A stretch of 64,000 bases of DNA, from assembly GCA_023455425.1 (NCBI GenBank), contig JAEYCM010000006.1:1-64000 (forward strand), read 5' to 3'. The notes under the pieces are model-generated. The model did not search any database. It was given only the letters and a program-made list of their open reading frames with translations, and was not told the DNA's origin. Of the stretch, positions 7,735-18,487 are shown piece by piece. The translations under genes and the position numbers were made by a program. Position 1 is the first letter of the stretch. Each line of letters opens with the position of its first letter. This DNA comes from Bacillota bacterium (GTDB lineage Bacteria; Bacillota; Clostridia; Christensenellales; CAG-138).

Positions 7735-8562
7735 ATGTCTGCCGGTCAATCGCGCATCTTCCAAAACAGCCGGGGTGAGCAATTTGAATATCATACCTAC
7801 GGCCCTGAATGCGGCTATCCGGTACTGTATATGCACGGGGCCGTTCCCATGCCTTTCTCGAAAAGACTGGCCGAGACCGTGGCAAAATACAATCTGTATG
7901 TGATCGTGATTTTACGGCCCGGTTATGGAGCGTCCTCCTGCCTGAAACAAAAGTATGTATATGAATATGCCCGGGCGCTGAACGAGCTGATTTCCAGCCT
8001 TGGACTCAAGCGCTTTGACGTATTGGGCCTGTCCGCCGGCGCGCCCTATTGCTATGCCCTTGCAGCCGCTTATCCCGGCCTTGTTGACACAGTCAGCATC
8101 TGCAGCGGCATCCCGCTACAGAACAACGCTGAAATTTACCGGATGAATGCCCGCTCGGAAAGGTTCATGTTTTTCCTCTCCAGGCATCTTCCGGCCGGGT
8201 TCATTGGCAGATATGGAGTACGGGCGATGGAATTGAGGGAAAAGAAACTGGGATGGCGGGATTCCAAGCATGATGAAAGCATGGACGAGGTGTTCCGCAA
8301 ATACGTGCGACCCAACTGGGTTGGCATCGGCCGGTCGACCCGCCTGCAATACAGGGATTGGGGGTTTGCCGCGGAGGCGGTATCTAACAAGATATGCATT
8401 TACCACAGCAGGGCCGATGAGATGGTTCCCTTCGAGATCGCCTGCAAGAGCGCCGAACTTCTCCCCAATAGCGAATTTTTTGAGTATGAGATGGAAGAAC
8501 ATGGCTCTGAAAAAATATTGGAGCAAGCAATTATTCATATAGGAGGGCGAATTCAATCATGA
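7735..8562 (+). CDS. Alpha/beta hydrolase
   Basis: 275 residues. The nucleophile elbow GLSAG (Ser in LGLSAGAPYC), an acid at SRADEMVP and a C-terminal His in EEHGSEKIL give a Ser-Asp-His triad in the usual order; a His-Gly oxyanion element lies at YMHGAV. GAGG at 7723-7726 supports the ATG at 7735 over the GTG at 7726. It is the first gene of a transcript with a strong promoter and operator, and its end overlaps the next methyltransferase reading frame by four bases. Substrate unknown; a small ester, lactone or xenobiotic is possible. No signal peptide, so it is cytoplasmic. Confidence 0.85.
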   Translation: MSAGQSRIFQNSRGEQFEYHTYGPECGYPVLYMHGAVPMPFSKRLAETVAKYNLYVIVILRPGYGASSCLKQKYVYEYARALNELISSLGLKRFDVLGLSAGAPYCYALAAAYPGLVDTVSICSGIPLQNNAEIYRMNARSERFMFFLSRHLPAGFIGRYGVRAMELREKKLGWRDSKHDESMDEVFRKYVRPNWVGIGRSTRLQYRDWGFAAEAVSNKICIYHSRADEMVPFEIACKSAELLPNSEFFEYEMEEHGSEKILEQAIIHIGGRIQS

Positions 8563-9386
8563 GCAATACAACGTCGTTGGATCTGCAGTCCGTGCAGGGA
8601 ACGATGTTAATTCCACTATGGGGGCGCGCGAAATACAGCGCGAAGTTTCCTGAAATTTTAGAGGACAGGGCTGCAATGGAGATTATAAAAAGCCACTCGT
8701 TTGATTTTTCAGGGATCGAAAAGACGTTTGGGGAATTCAGCGGGCTGTGCTATATCGTTCGCGCGCGAAAAATGGAGGACGCTGTCTGCCGTTTTATTGA
8801 AAAGCATCCGAAAGCAACGATTGTCAATATAGGAGCCGGGTTGGACACGGGGTTTTCCCGGGTAGACAACGGCAGTATCCATTGGTACAATCTCGATTTG
8901 CCCGATTCCATCGCTTACCGGAAAACGTTATTGCCCGACTCTGAGAGAAGCGTCTGTATTGCGAAATCATTTTTCGACATTTCGTAGTTTGACGATATTC
9001 CGTTCAATCAGGAAAACGGGATCATGTTCATATCCGGCGGCGTTTTTTACTATTTCAAAGAAGAGCAGATCAAAGCGGTTTTTGCGGCGATGGCGCATCA
9101 TTTTCCCGGAGGCGAGATCTATTTTGATGCGGAATCACAAAAGGCGGTAGAGAAATCCAACGAAATGGTTCGAAAAACCGGGAACAAAGGCGCGCAGATG
9201 TACTTTTATGTCAACAATCCCCAGGCAATACAAAGCTGGTCGCCGATGATTCGAACAGTGGACATCGAGCCATATTCAAAAGGAATTCCGCATAAAAACC
9301 GCTGGAGCTTGAAATTGCGCATGCAAATGGCTTTTATGGATAAGCTGGGTTTGATGAAGTTTGTCCATATCAAATTCGCTGGCTGA
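8559..9386 (+). pseudogene. Class I SAM-dependent methyltransferase interrupted by an in-frame TAG
   Basis: One continuous frame of about 275 codons is interrupted once, by TAG at 8985-8987. The first part (142 residues) has the SAM motif VNIGAGLDTGFSRV of the leucine-carboxyl/polyketide O-methyltransferase group (LCMT, TcmP-like). The second part continues in the same frame with FDDIPFNQENG and the family-typical FISGGVFYYFKEEQ. At the stop, relatives usually have Trp, so a single TGG to TAG change would explain it. Both halves remain free of other damage, so the lesion is recent, is read through, or is a sequencing error. GGAGG precedes the ATG; the start overlaps the hydrolase stop (ATGA). 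Confidence 0.8.
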
Positions 9387-9511
9387 TTTGCAGGCCGAGT
9401 GCCTGTTTTGCAGGGCAGCTTATTGTCCGGCGCGCCAGGTCTTGGTTTGCATTGCTTCCAAATGAAGCAAAGCCCGAACGTGCCGCGTGAAGCCTTGGGA
9501 ACATGCTTCAG

Positions 9512-9540
9512 TTGACAAAATGCCCTTGAGGGGATAAAAC
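9512..9540 (+). promoter_or_regulatory. Possible promoter for the second methyltransferase
   Basis: TTGACA at 9512-9517 and TAAAAC at 9535-9540 with a 17-base spacer lie 51 bases before the ATG at 9591. The -35 is perfect and the -10 is weak. Confidence 0.45.
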
Positions 9541-9590
9541 AAAATAAATGGCATTAGATTTTTTTACTCAGGTAGTTTGGAGAGCGAATA

Positions 9591-10193
9591 ATGGGCAATA
9601 CGGATAAGTTTGAAATGATCGCCAATGTATATGACACGCCGGAACGGCTTCAAATTGCGAAAGTATCGTCGGGCGCCATTCGTGAATATTTGGTGGATGC
9701 TAAAAACAAGAGCGCCATTGATTTTGGGTGCGGAACCGGTCTTGTTGGAATGAATTTGTTACATGATTTTCATTCCGTGCTGTTTCTGGACACATCACAG
9801 AACATGATTCATCAGGTTGAGCAAAAAATCTCCAATTCCAATATACAGAATGCCGCTGCATTATGCTTTGACTTTGAAAAAGAAAGTCTTCCGGATTTAC
9901 ATGCCGACTATATTTTTATGGTCCAGGTTCTACTCCATATTCATGATGTTGAAGTGGTTTTATCAAGATTATATGATGTTCTGAGTGTAGGAGGGCAGCT
10001 CCTGATCGTAGATTTTAACAAGAATGAAAACATAGTTTCAGACATGGTTCATAACGGGTTTGATCAAAGAGCGCTAACTAGCAGTATGAAAAAAATGGGA
10101 TATCGGGAGATTCAATCGAAAACTTTTTATACTGGGAGTAAAATATTCATGGGCCATGATGCATCCTTGTTTATTCTTGATTCTCAGAAATAG
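9591..10193 (+). CDS. Class I SAM-dependent methyltransferase
   Basis: 200 residues with motif I AIDFGCGTGLVGMNLL, an acidic residue after beta 2 (VLFLDTSQNM) and a post-motif segment IFMVQVLLHIHDVE. This is the layout of small UbiE/Methyltransf_11-type enzymes. The target cannot be predicted. The gene is clearly richer in A/T, especially at third codon positions, than the cobalamin or sugar genes around it, which suggests transfer from another genome. TTTGGAGAGCG provides the ribosome site. It has its own possible promoter and is not tightly linked to neighbours. Confidence 0.85.
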   Translation: MGNTDKFEMIANVYDTPERLQIAKVSSGAIREYLVDAKNKSAIDFGCGTGLVGMNLLHDFHSVLFLDTSQNMIHQVEQKISNSNIQNAAALCFDFEKESLPDLHADYIFMVQVLLHIHDVEVVLSRLYDVLSVGGQLLIVDFNKNENIVSDMVHNGFDQRALTSSMKKMGYREIQSKTFYTGSKIFMGHDASLFILDSQK

Positions 10194-10313
10194 CGTTTCT
10201 TTATTTCGTTACCGATTTCTCGGTTAGGCCTCTTAGTATTATTTTTTGAAATGGAACCCTTCCCCTTTCATTATACCATATAAAAAATTCCAAATGCAGA
10301 CTGTTTGTTCCGG

Positions 10314-10341
10314 TATGCTATTGCTATACTGCAATAGCATA
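10314..10341. promoter_or_regulatory. 11-bp inverted repeat upstream of the rph-like gene
   Basis: TATGCTATTGC, six bases (TATACT), GCAATAGCATA. It is either an operator or a leader hairpin. It does not resemble the rifamycin-associated element described upstream of actinobacterial rph genes. Confidence 0.45.
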
Positions 10342-10421
10342 TTCATGCGATTTGTTGGAGAGGATTATTTCGGAAAGGAATAATCAAAATGATCAAAAAG
10401 AATCGCCAAAGGGGGTAACAT

Positions 10422-12994
<2,573 letters not shown>

Positions 12995-13182
12995 ATGGGA
13001 AGGTAGCCAAACATTCTGCCAAGACCCCGCTAAGCTGCATGCGGCACTTTTGTGTCCTCAAGGCAGCAAGAAAGCGGCTGAACCCAATGTTTCATCTAAG
13101 ACCCGCCCGGCACAGAACCATAGGATAGGCTGTCGTTGCGTTATTAAAGTTTCTGTCGATATTGACGGCAGCGCCGGTATGC
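12995..13182. other. Non-coding stretch between pseudogenes
   Basis: No reading frame with recognisable content, no terminator with a U-tract and no repeat was seen here. It separates the rph remnant from the response-regulator remnant and is probably decaying sequence. Confidence 0.4.
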
Positions 13183-13302
13183 TTAAATGTCTTCCATGGG
13201 TTTGGTGAACATGCCCGCTATCTCGATATCCTGATAGTCTGCAAGCAGTATTTTAAGCATGCGCAGCGCGGAACGCTCGTCGTCTATAAGTACAACTTTC
13301 AT
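13183..13302 (-). pseudogene. Truncated response-regulator receiver domain
   Basis: From an ATG at 13302 (AAAGGAGAAG upstream on this strand) the frame reads 39 residues starting MKVVLIDDERSALRML and then stops. This is the first beta strand, the acidic DDE pocket and helix 1 of a receiver domain, ending before the phosphoacceptor Asp. The good ribosome site shows it was once a real gene start. Its upstream neighbour on the same strand is a fragment of a 7TMR-DISM sensor, a common partner of LytTR-type regulators. Confidence 0.7.
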
Positions 13303-13394
13303 TTTCTTGGCTTCTCCTTTGTGTGAAGCGGCACGCTGCCTGGTGCGCTTGTAATAGCCGGGCCTTTGCATAGAGCGCATTACCGCCTGTGCTG

Positions 13395-13574
13395 CTATAA
13401 AGAGCCGAGCAGCGCCCCCGGGGGATGCTGTTTTACATGAACGCTGCCGTTCCAAACGGAAGGCACGTGTATATAGGCGTCCGGTACCACCGCGCTATTC
13501 CTAGGGTCCAGAAAGCGGCTCCAGTAAAAAGTCCATTCGCCGTCCAGGCGGACGGTGCCTAATTCATGAAAGCG
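13395..13574 (-). pseudogene. Fragment of a 7TMR-DISM-type sensor protein
   Basis: An open stretch of 59 codons between stops has no start codon of its own but reads VRLDGEWTFYWSRFLDP and then IHVPSVWNG. This matches the extracellular 7TMR-DISMED2 pattern (L-x-G-x-W-x-F-Y-W, then V-P-x-x-W). The rest of the gene, including the seven membrane segments and signalling domain, is missing. With the receiver fragment just downstream on the same strand, this is a wrecked sensor/regulator pair. Confidence 0.55.
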
Positions 13575-13686
13575 TCACCCGGCAAGTTCCGGACGCCCGT
13601 TTTGGGCATAGGAAACAGACCGTGTCTGCGTGACTTTCTGATATTGGAGATGGTGGGATGCTTATAGAATTCCGTTTTGGCGCATG

Positions 13687-13720
13687 AAAAAAGACGAGGT
13701 ATAACGCCCTCGTCTTTTTT
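13687..13720. terminator. Bidirectional intrinsic terminator
   Basis: AAAAAAGACGAGG and CCTCGTCTTTTTT form a perfect 13-bp stem with an 8-base loop and U-tracts in both directions. It ends the leftward btuC-btuD-cbiK-btuF unit, whose last stop is at 13782, and would also stop rightward transcription. Confidence 0.9.
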
Positions 13721-13781
13721 CGCTTATCAAAGCGGAGTCCGCCAATTTGATGCCGATGGCCTTCGTTTCTAAATGCGGCTG

Positions 13782-15245
13782 CTATTGGATTGCAAGCGCC
13801 AATACGTCCAGAATTTCCTGCTGTGTCACAAAACGGCCCGGTTCAAATTTGCCGTCCGTTAACGCAAATACCCCGTTGTCCACCAGCGTTTGTACGATAC
13901 GGGGTTTTTCACAGTCGCCGATGTCGCGGATGGAAACATGCGTATCCTGGGCGGCAAATGCTCCGACCAGGAAAACGGTTTTTGCAAGCGCCTCGCGCGT
14001 GACATGCTCCTCCGGCAGGAAATATTCCTTGCCGTCTTCTCCGGCTGCCCATTCCACATATCCGCCGAACACAGCGGTTTCGATGTAGTCAAAGTCCGCG
14101 TCCGTCCACGGCACATCCGCAAACAATCCGTAGATATGCCCCTTTTGCTCCGTCTGGTAGTACTTGGAGGAGGCGGGCACATAGACGGGAAGATGCAGCG
14201 CGCGCACTACCATATTCGCAAAGTCGCGCTTATCCGCAAGCGTATCGGAGGCGTAGGCGGAACTGTCATCCATCAGTTCCGGGTATAAAAACCGCGCTAC
14301 TTCATGGATGCCTTTGTAGTACCGGAAGGTGGGGGAGGAAATAAGTTTTTCGTTGATGAGGTATACCCGCCCATCCCTAACGGCCTTTATGGTATCGTAT
14401 CCCGGCCGCTCTCCAATAGAAATGAGATTACCGCCGGAGTTCATGGCCCCGCGCTGCGAAATGTAGACATCAATATCGTCCGCATGTGCAAGCGCGTTTT
14501 CCACGCCGAATTCCGCAATGGTGCTGCCCTCGGATGTCGGCACGACATCGGATGCGAGATTGATCCCCCCGGCATACTCGATGGCGCGCGCGGGCATGGA
14601 ATCCGGGGTCACGGTACGAATATTGGTTTCCGTCGCTTCAAAGAACACCGTCTGTTTTTCTGAAACGGCAGACGTCTTTTCGCGGATGTCTTCAATGCTC
14701 TGATAAAACGCGTCTAGCTTCTCTTTTGCGGCTTCCTCCGTCCCTGTGAGCATGGCGAGCTTTTCGATATACGCGGGGAACGCCTCGTAGCTTTCCGGGT
14801 ACAGGGATACTACGGGGATACCTGCGCGTTCAAGCTCCGCCACATAATCCGGCGCTTTCCTGCGGATAAACGGACGGATGAGAACCAGATCGGGTTCGGC
14901 GGCAATCACCTGCTCCGGATCGCCTGTGTAATCGAACGTTTCTAAGAACGCAGCTTCGGGCGGGTAGGTGCAGGTCGTATGCCCGCCGATGACGGAAGTA
15001 CCCGCGCCCAGATCAAACAGGTTTTCCGTATGGGCGGAATAGAGGGAGATGATGCGCGTGGCGGGCGCATCAAGGTTGATGGTTATGCCGTCGTCGTCTA
15101 CAAAGTGGATTGTTGCGGGCGCGGCGTTGGGGGACGCTGCAGACGCAGGCTGGGGCGTGTTGATGACGGGCTGCATGCAGCCCGTCATCAACATCAGCAC
15201 ACAAAGCGTGAGGCAAAGAAGCCTTGCGATACGGCTCGTATTCAT
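13782..15245 (-). CDS. btuF: BtuF-like cobalamin/siderophore-binding lipoprotein with SLH-like C-terminus
   Basis: About 487 residues from the ATG at 15245; the ATG at 15257 overlaps the AAAGG ribosome site. Lipobox LMTGC (Cys23), then a Ala/Pro linker and a class III binding-protein fold of the BtuF/FecB type (about residues 50-315: ATRIISLYSAHTENLFDLGAG, EPDLVLIRPF). A second part (about 320-487) has repeats resembling S-layer homology domains: FADVPWTDADFDYIETAVFGGYV, VTREALAKTVFLVGAF and a final EPGRFVTQQEILDVL. BtuF delivers B12 to BtuCD; the SLH-like part could tie it to the cell wall. It is the last gene of the riboswitch-controlled leftward operon. Confidence 0.85.
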   Translation of the reverse strand: MNTSRIARLLCLTLCVLMLMTGCMQPVINTPQPASAASPNAAPATIHFVDDDGITINLDAPATRIISLYSAHTENLFDLGAGTSVIGGHTTCTYPPEAAFLETFDYTGDPEQVIAAEPDLVLIRPFIRRKAPDYVAELERAGIPVVSLYPESYEAFPAYIEKLAMLTGTEEAAKEKLDAFYQSIEDIREKTSAVSEKQTVFFEATETNIRTVTPDSMPARAIEYAGGINLASDVVPTSEGSTIAEFGVENALAHADDIDVYISQRGAMNSGGNLISIGERPGYDTIKAVRDGRVYLINEKLISSPTFRYYKGIHEVARFLYPELMDDSSAYASDTLADKRDFANMVVRALHLPVYVPASSKYYQTEQKGHIYGLFADVPWTDADFDYIETAVFGGYVEWAAGEDGKEYFLPEEHVTREALAKTVFLVGAFAAQDTHVSIRDIGDCEKPRIVQTLVDNGVFALTDGKFEPGRFVTQQEILDVLALAIQ

Positions 15246-15260
15246 AAACTGGATCATCCT

Positions 15261-16229
15261 TTATTGGCCGATCGCGTCCCCGGCGTGCTCTACGAACATC
15301 TTCTGGATGCCCTTGTATTCGCCAAGGCCTTTGATCACGCATTCCACCTCGTACCCCTCGCCCTTGAACGCGGTTTTCCAGGAGCCTTCCTCATCGCCTG
15401 CCATATCGTTGTTGGCGTGGTCTCCGGCGACGATCATGAAGGGAAGCAGCACGACCTTCTTTGCGCCGCTCTGCTCTACGGCGGCCATGACATCCTCAAG
15501 CGACGGTTCAGCTTCCACGGTTCCGATCAGGCAGTTATCCATACCGGAGCCGGACACGGCCTGCTGGAGCTTTGCGTAGGTGGCGTTTGCCTCATGGTGC
15601 GTGCCGTGACCCATGAATACGATGGCGGTGCCTTCTACATTATAGGGCGCAATTTCTTCCTGGAGGATGGAGACCACTTCCTGATAGTCCGCATCCGAAG
15701 TCAGCAGCGGCAGACCATAGGAAACGCTTGTAAACTTGCTTTCATAAGGCTTGATGGCGGCGATCATCTCATCGTACTCAAAGCCGCTCATCACGTGGGT
15801 GGGCTGTACGGCGAGCGTGCCTATGCCGTCCGCAATCAGGCGTTCAAGCGCCTGTTCCACGTTATCGATCTCAAGGCCATCGCGGTCCTTCAGCTTATCG
15901 ATAATGGTCTGGCTGGTAAAGGCGCGGCGCATTTCATAGTCCGGGTAAGCGTCCGCAATGACTTTCTCGATCGCCTCAATCGTCAGCGCGCGGCTTTCGT
16001 TGTAGCTGGTGCCGAAGCTGACAACCAACAGAGCCTTCTTGTTCGGGTCGGGCGTCACGGCGGGGTCGGCGGATGCTTCCGGCGTTTCCGCGGGCACGGC
16101 CTCCGGCGTGGCGGCAGGTTCCGCGGCGGCGGGGGTAGGCTCGGTTGCGGCGGGAGCCGCGGTGCAGGCGCTTGCGCCAAATGCGAGCGTCAGCAGCAGC
16201 GCGATGGCGATGGTTCCGTGTTTTCTCAT
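15261..16229 (-). CDS. cbiK: Exported CbiK-type sirohydrochlorin cobaltochelatase (lipoprotein)
   Basis: 322 residues. A signal peptide with lipobox GASAC (Cys22) and a 40-residue Ala/Pro/Glu/Thr-rich linker precede a complete anaerobic cobaltochelatase domain (about 65-322): LLVVSFGTSYNESR, QPTHVMSGFEYDEM, FMGHGTHHEANATY and VAGDHANNDMAGDEEGSW, with the His residues that bind metal in CbiK. CbiK inserts cobalt into sirohydrochlorin. Cytoplasmic CbiK has no signal peptide; exported forms are known in sulfate reducers, where they may serve metal or tetrapyrrole transport. It sits between btuD and btuF in a cobalamin-riboswitch operon. TTCCTTT on the plus strand gives an AAAGGAA ribosome site. 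Confidence 0.88.
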   Translation of the reverse strand: MRKHGTIAIALLLTLAFGASACTAAPAATEPTPAAAEPAATPEAVPAETPEASADPAVTPDPNKKALLVVSFGTSYNESRALTIEAIEKVIADAYPDYEMRRAFTSQTIIDKLKDRDGLEIDNVEQALERLIADGIGTLAVQPTHVMSGFEYDEMIAAIKPYESKFTSVSYGLPLLTSDADYQEVVSILQEEIAPYNVEGTAIVFMGHGTHHEANATYAKLQQAVSGSGMDNCLIGTVEAEPSLEDVMAAVEQSGAKKVVLLPFMIVAGDHANNDMAGDEEGSWKTAFKGEGYEVECVIKGLGEYKGIQKMFVEHAGDAIGQ

Positions 16230-16264
16230 TAGATACTTCCTTTCCGGGCATATGCCCGATGAAT

Positions 16265-17038
16265 TTATATGTGATCGCGGAGGAGGAAACCTTTGCCCTC
16301 TATAAGCTCCGCCTCCACAAGAAACACCTTGCGAAAGAGTTCTTCCGTAAACGCTTTCTCCGGCGGGCTGTCCGCCGCAATTTTTCCGGAGTGGAGCGCG
16401 ATGACGCGGTCCGCATACCGGTAGGCAAGGGAAAGATCATGATGGATGCTGATGACAGTCATCCTGGTCTCCAGAATGTGCCGCTTTAAAAGCTTCACCA
16501 TTGCCATGCCTGCGGCAATATCGAGCTCGCTTATCGCCTCATCCAGCAAAAGAAGTTTCGGCCGCTGCAGCAGCGCCCGGGTTAAAAGCACGCGCTGCAA
16601 TTCCCCGCCGGAAAGCGCGGTCACGGGGCGCTGTGCAAAGCGCCAAACGTCGGTTTGTTCCATCAGGTCCCGCGCAAGGGAAAGATGGGTATCCTTGATC
16701 GGCTCAAATCTCGCCCGGTGGGGCGTTAAGCCCATCAGTACCGCTTCCAGGCAGGTGAACGGAAACGCGATGCTTTGCTTTTGGGAAACCATTGCCAACA
16801 TGCGGGCGCGCTCCGGTATGGGGATGCTTGCAACCTCCCTGTCCGTAAGCAGGGCACGGCCCGTGTGAGGTGCGATTTGCCCGCTCAGTAGCCGAAATAG
16901 GGTTGTCTTGCCGCTGCCGTTAGGCCCGATAAGCGCTACATAGGAGCCCGGCTCCACATCAAAGGAAATGCCATTGAGCACCGGCGTTGCGCCATAGGAA
17001 AACGAAACACGGTCGATCTGCAACAGCGGCTTATCCAT
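16265..17038 (-). CDS. btuD: ABC transporter ATP-binding protein, BtuD/FepC type
   Basis: 257 residues from the ATG at 17038 (GGCGGAG upstream). Walker A GPNGSGKTT, signature LSGGELQRV, Walker B LLLLDEAISELD (Ala-Ile in place of the usual Pro-Thr after DE) and H-loop SIHHDL. The layout is that of the B12/iron-siderophore importers. It overlaps the end of the permease gene by 8 bases, so the two are coupled. It probably energises uptake of cobalamin or another corrinoid, given the riboswitch upstream and BtuF downstream; heme or siderophore transport cannot be fully excluded. Confidence 0.9.
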   Translation of the reverse strand: MDKPLLQIDRVSFSYGATPVLNGISFDVEPGSYVALIGPNGSGKTTLFRLLSGQIAPHTGRALLTDREVASIPIPERARMLAMVSQKQSIAFPFTCLEAVLMGLTPHRARFEPIKDTHLSLARDLMEQTDVWRFAQRPVTALSGGELQRVLLTRALLQRPKLLLLDEAISELDIAAGMAMVKLLKRHILETRMTVISIHHDLSLAYRYADRVIALHSGKIAADSPPEKAFTEELFRKVFLVEAELIEGKGFLLRDHI

Positions 17039-18095
17039 TTGGCTCCGCCTTTCTTTTGTGCAGGAACAGAAAGAGAAAGAACGGCCCGCCAAGCAGCGTT
17101 GTCAGCACGCCCACCGGGATTTCACCATTCGAAATCAGGCGCGTCACATGGTCGGCGGCGCTTAACAAAAGCCCGCCGCAGAGCGCGGAAAGCGGCAAAA
17201 GCTGCCGGTTGTCGCTGGTGACGGAAAACCGTAAAAGGTGCGGGACAATGAGCCCCACAAACCCAATGACTCCGCAGGCGGAAACGCAGACCGCCGTAAT
17301 GGCGGAGGCAAGCAGCAAAAAGAACAGTCGCGTTCGCTTCGCGTTTACGCCAAGCGCTTCCGCGTCCCGGCTGCCCAGCGTCATGATATTGAGGTCCCCC
17401 GAAAACAGCCAGCCAAGCAGGATGGCAAAAAGGGTGACGGGGAAGACCAGAAGAAAATCGCCCCAGCTTTTCGCGTTGAGGCTGCCCATAATCCAATAGA
17501 CGATAGCGCTTACATTTTCGCCCGCCAGCATCTTCAAAAAACTGATCCCGGCGGAGAGTATGGAGCTGACGATGATGCCGCCGATAATCAGGTTGGCGCT
17601 CACAAAACCTCCGCCCCGGTAGGAGATCCATATGACAAGCCCCAGTGTGACAAGCGCGCTTAACAGCGCAAAGAGCGGTACGGGAAGCAGCAGACCCATT
17701 GCAATATTGAGATAGATGGCGATGGAAGCGCCGAACGCCGCGCCTGTGGAAATCCCCAGCGTATACGGATCAGCAAGCGGGTTTTGTAAAATTGCCTGGA
17801 ACATCACGCCAGCGGCGCTAAGCCCCGCGCCCACCGCAATGCCCGTAAGGATGCGCGGCAGGCGGATTTCCCATACGACCGCGATTGCGTTTGGCGCGTA
17901 GCCGGAAAGCAGAAGTTCATTGCCCGTCAGCTTGCTCCACAGGATGCCCGCCACGTCAAAAGGAGGCACCTCCATTGCGCCCATGCCCACGGATACCGTC
18001 AACAGCAACAGCAGCGCGGCGCACAACAGGATGCCGATTGCAACGCACTTCTTTCGTGTGCGCTTATACTGGATAATTGCCGCGTGCTGCTCCAA
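17031..18095 (-). CDS. btuC: FecCD/BtuC-family permease
   Basis: About 354 residues with the roughly ten hydrophobic segments of BtuC/FecCD permeases and hallmark motifs: LPRILTGIAVGAGLSAAGVMFQAILQNPLADPYTLGISTGAAFGA, written here only as landmarks LPRIL, GVMFQ, NPLADP and LGIS, then GFVGLIVPH and the end of the last helix with EIPVGVLTTLLGGP. A TTG at 18095 has GGAGG seven bases upstream and is preferred over distant ATGs that lie inside the leader. First gene of the leftward operon, after a riboswitch and its terminator. Confidence 0.9.
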   Translation of the reverse strand: MEQHAAIIQYKRTRKKCVAIGILLCAALLLLLTVSVGMGAMEVPPFDVAGILWSKLTGNELLLSGYAPNAIAVVWEIRLPRILTGIAVGAGLSAAGVMFQAILQNPLADPYTLGISTGAAFGASIAIYLNIAMGLLLPVPLFALLSALVTLGLVIWISYRGGGFVSANLIIGGIIVSSILSAGISFLKMLAGENVSAIVYWIMGSLNAKSWGDFLLVFPVTLFAILLGWLFSGDLNIMTLGSRDAEALGVNAKRTRLFFLLLASAITAVCVSACGVIGFVGLIVPHLLRFSVTSDNRQLLPLSALCGGLLLSAADHVTRLISNGEIPVGVLTTLLGGPFFLFLFLHKRKAEPNG

Positions 18096-18111
18096 AAGAA
18101 TACCTCCAGAC

Positions 18112-18144
18112 AAACAGAAAAGCCGCCCGCTTTTGCGGACGGCT
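18112..18144 (-). terminator. Riboswitch-controlled terminator before btuC
   Basis: On the minus strand AGCCGTCCGC, four bases, GCGGGCGGCT (10 pairs, one U-G), then TTTCTGTTTG. It lies between the cobalamin riboswitch and the btuC ribosome site, where ligand binding would decide termination. Confidence 0.75.
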
Positions 18145-18256
18145 AAATGCTCATGCAGGATGCCGTATTGACGCCAGGCAGCGCAAATAGGCATTCCGTA
18201 AACATCCATTGCTCCGGTAAGTCCGCAGAGCTGAACGAGCCGCATGGAATATGCGG

Positions 18257-18425
18257 CAAGGATACAGGCAAGTATTCTGGCTTATCGCCCGGCATCATAG
18301 ATGCCGCCCTCAGCGCCTTCCCGGAGGTTTCTCCAGTGGCAAAAAAGCTTCAGGCATCAAGCGAATTACAGCAACGGCCTTGCGCGGGATTTGCACCCGT
18401 CTTCCAGTACCTGTTCCCATTATTC
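18257..18425 (-). ncRNA. Cobalamin riboswitch upstream of btuC
   Basis: Read on the minus strand the element has GGGAACAGG, the core GGTGCAAATCCCGCG (plus-strand complement at 18382-18397), a GCCACTGGAGAA segment, GGGAAGG, GCATCTATGATGC and the closing AGCCAGAATACTTGCC (complement near 18265-18280). These are the conserved blocks of the AdoCbl riboswitch in the right order. It lies downstream of a strong minus-strand promoter and upstream of a terminator and btuC, so cobalamin should switch off the uptake operon. Confidence 0.92.
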
Positions 18426-18435
18426 TGTTACGGCG

Positions 18436-18464
18436 ATTGTATCAAAGCAATATATGGCTGTCAA
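18436..18464 (-). promoter_or_regulatory. Promoter of the leftward btu operon
   Basis: On the minus strand TTGACA (complement at 18459-18464) and TACAAT (complement at 18436-18441) are 17 bases apart. Transcription would start about 10 bases before the riboswitch. Confidence 0.85.
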
Positions 18465-18487
18465 TACATACCCGCCCATGTGTTTAC

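Noticed and set aside
13480..13500. T-box-like motif GGTGGTACCG on the minus strand
   Set aside because: It looks like a T-box antiterminator core, but there is no specifier stem, no aminoacyl-tRNA synthetase or amino-acid gene downstream, and the same bases encode the V-V-P-D segment of a 7TMR-DISM protein fragment.
14979..16232. 417-codon open frame on the plus strand
   Set aside because: It is antisense to the start of btuF and the whole exported cbiK gene; low-complexity Gly/Arg/His content and no ribosome site.
18096..18245. Extended N-terminus for btuC starting at an ATG near 18245
   Set aside because: That stretch covers the riboswitch-linked terminator. A TTG at 18095 with GGAGG seven bases upstream gives a normal BtuC N-terminus.
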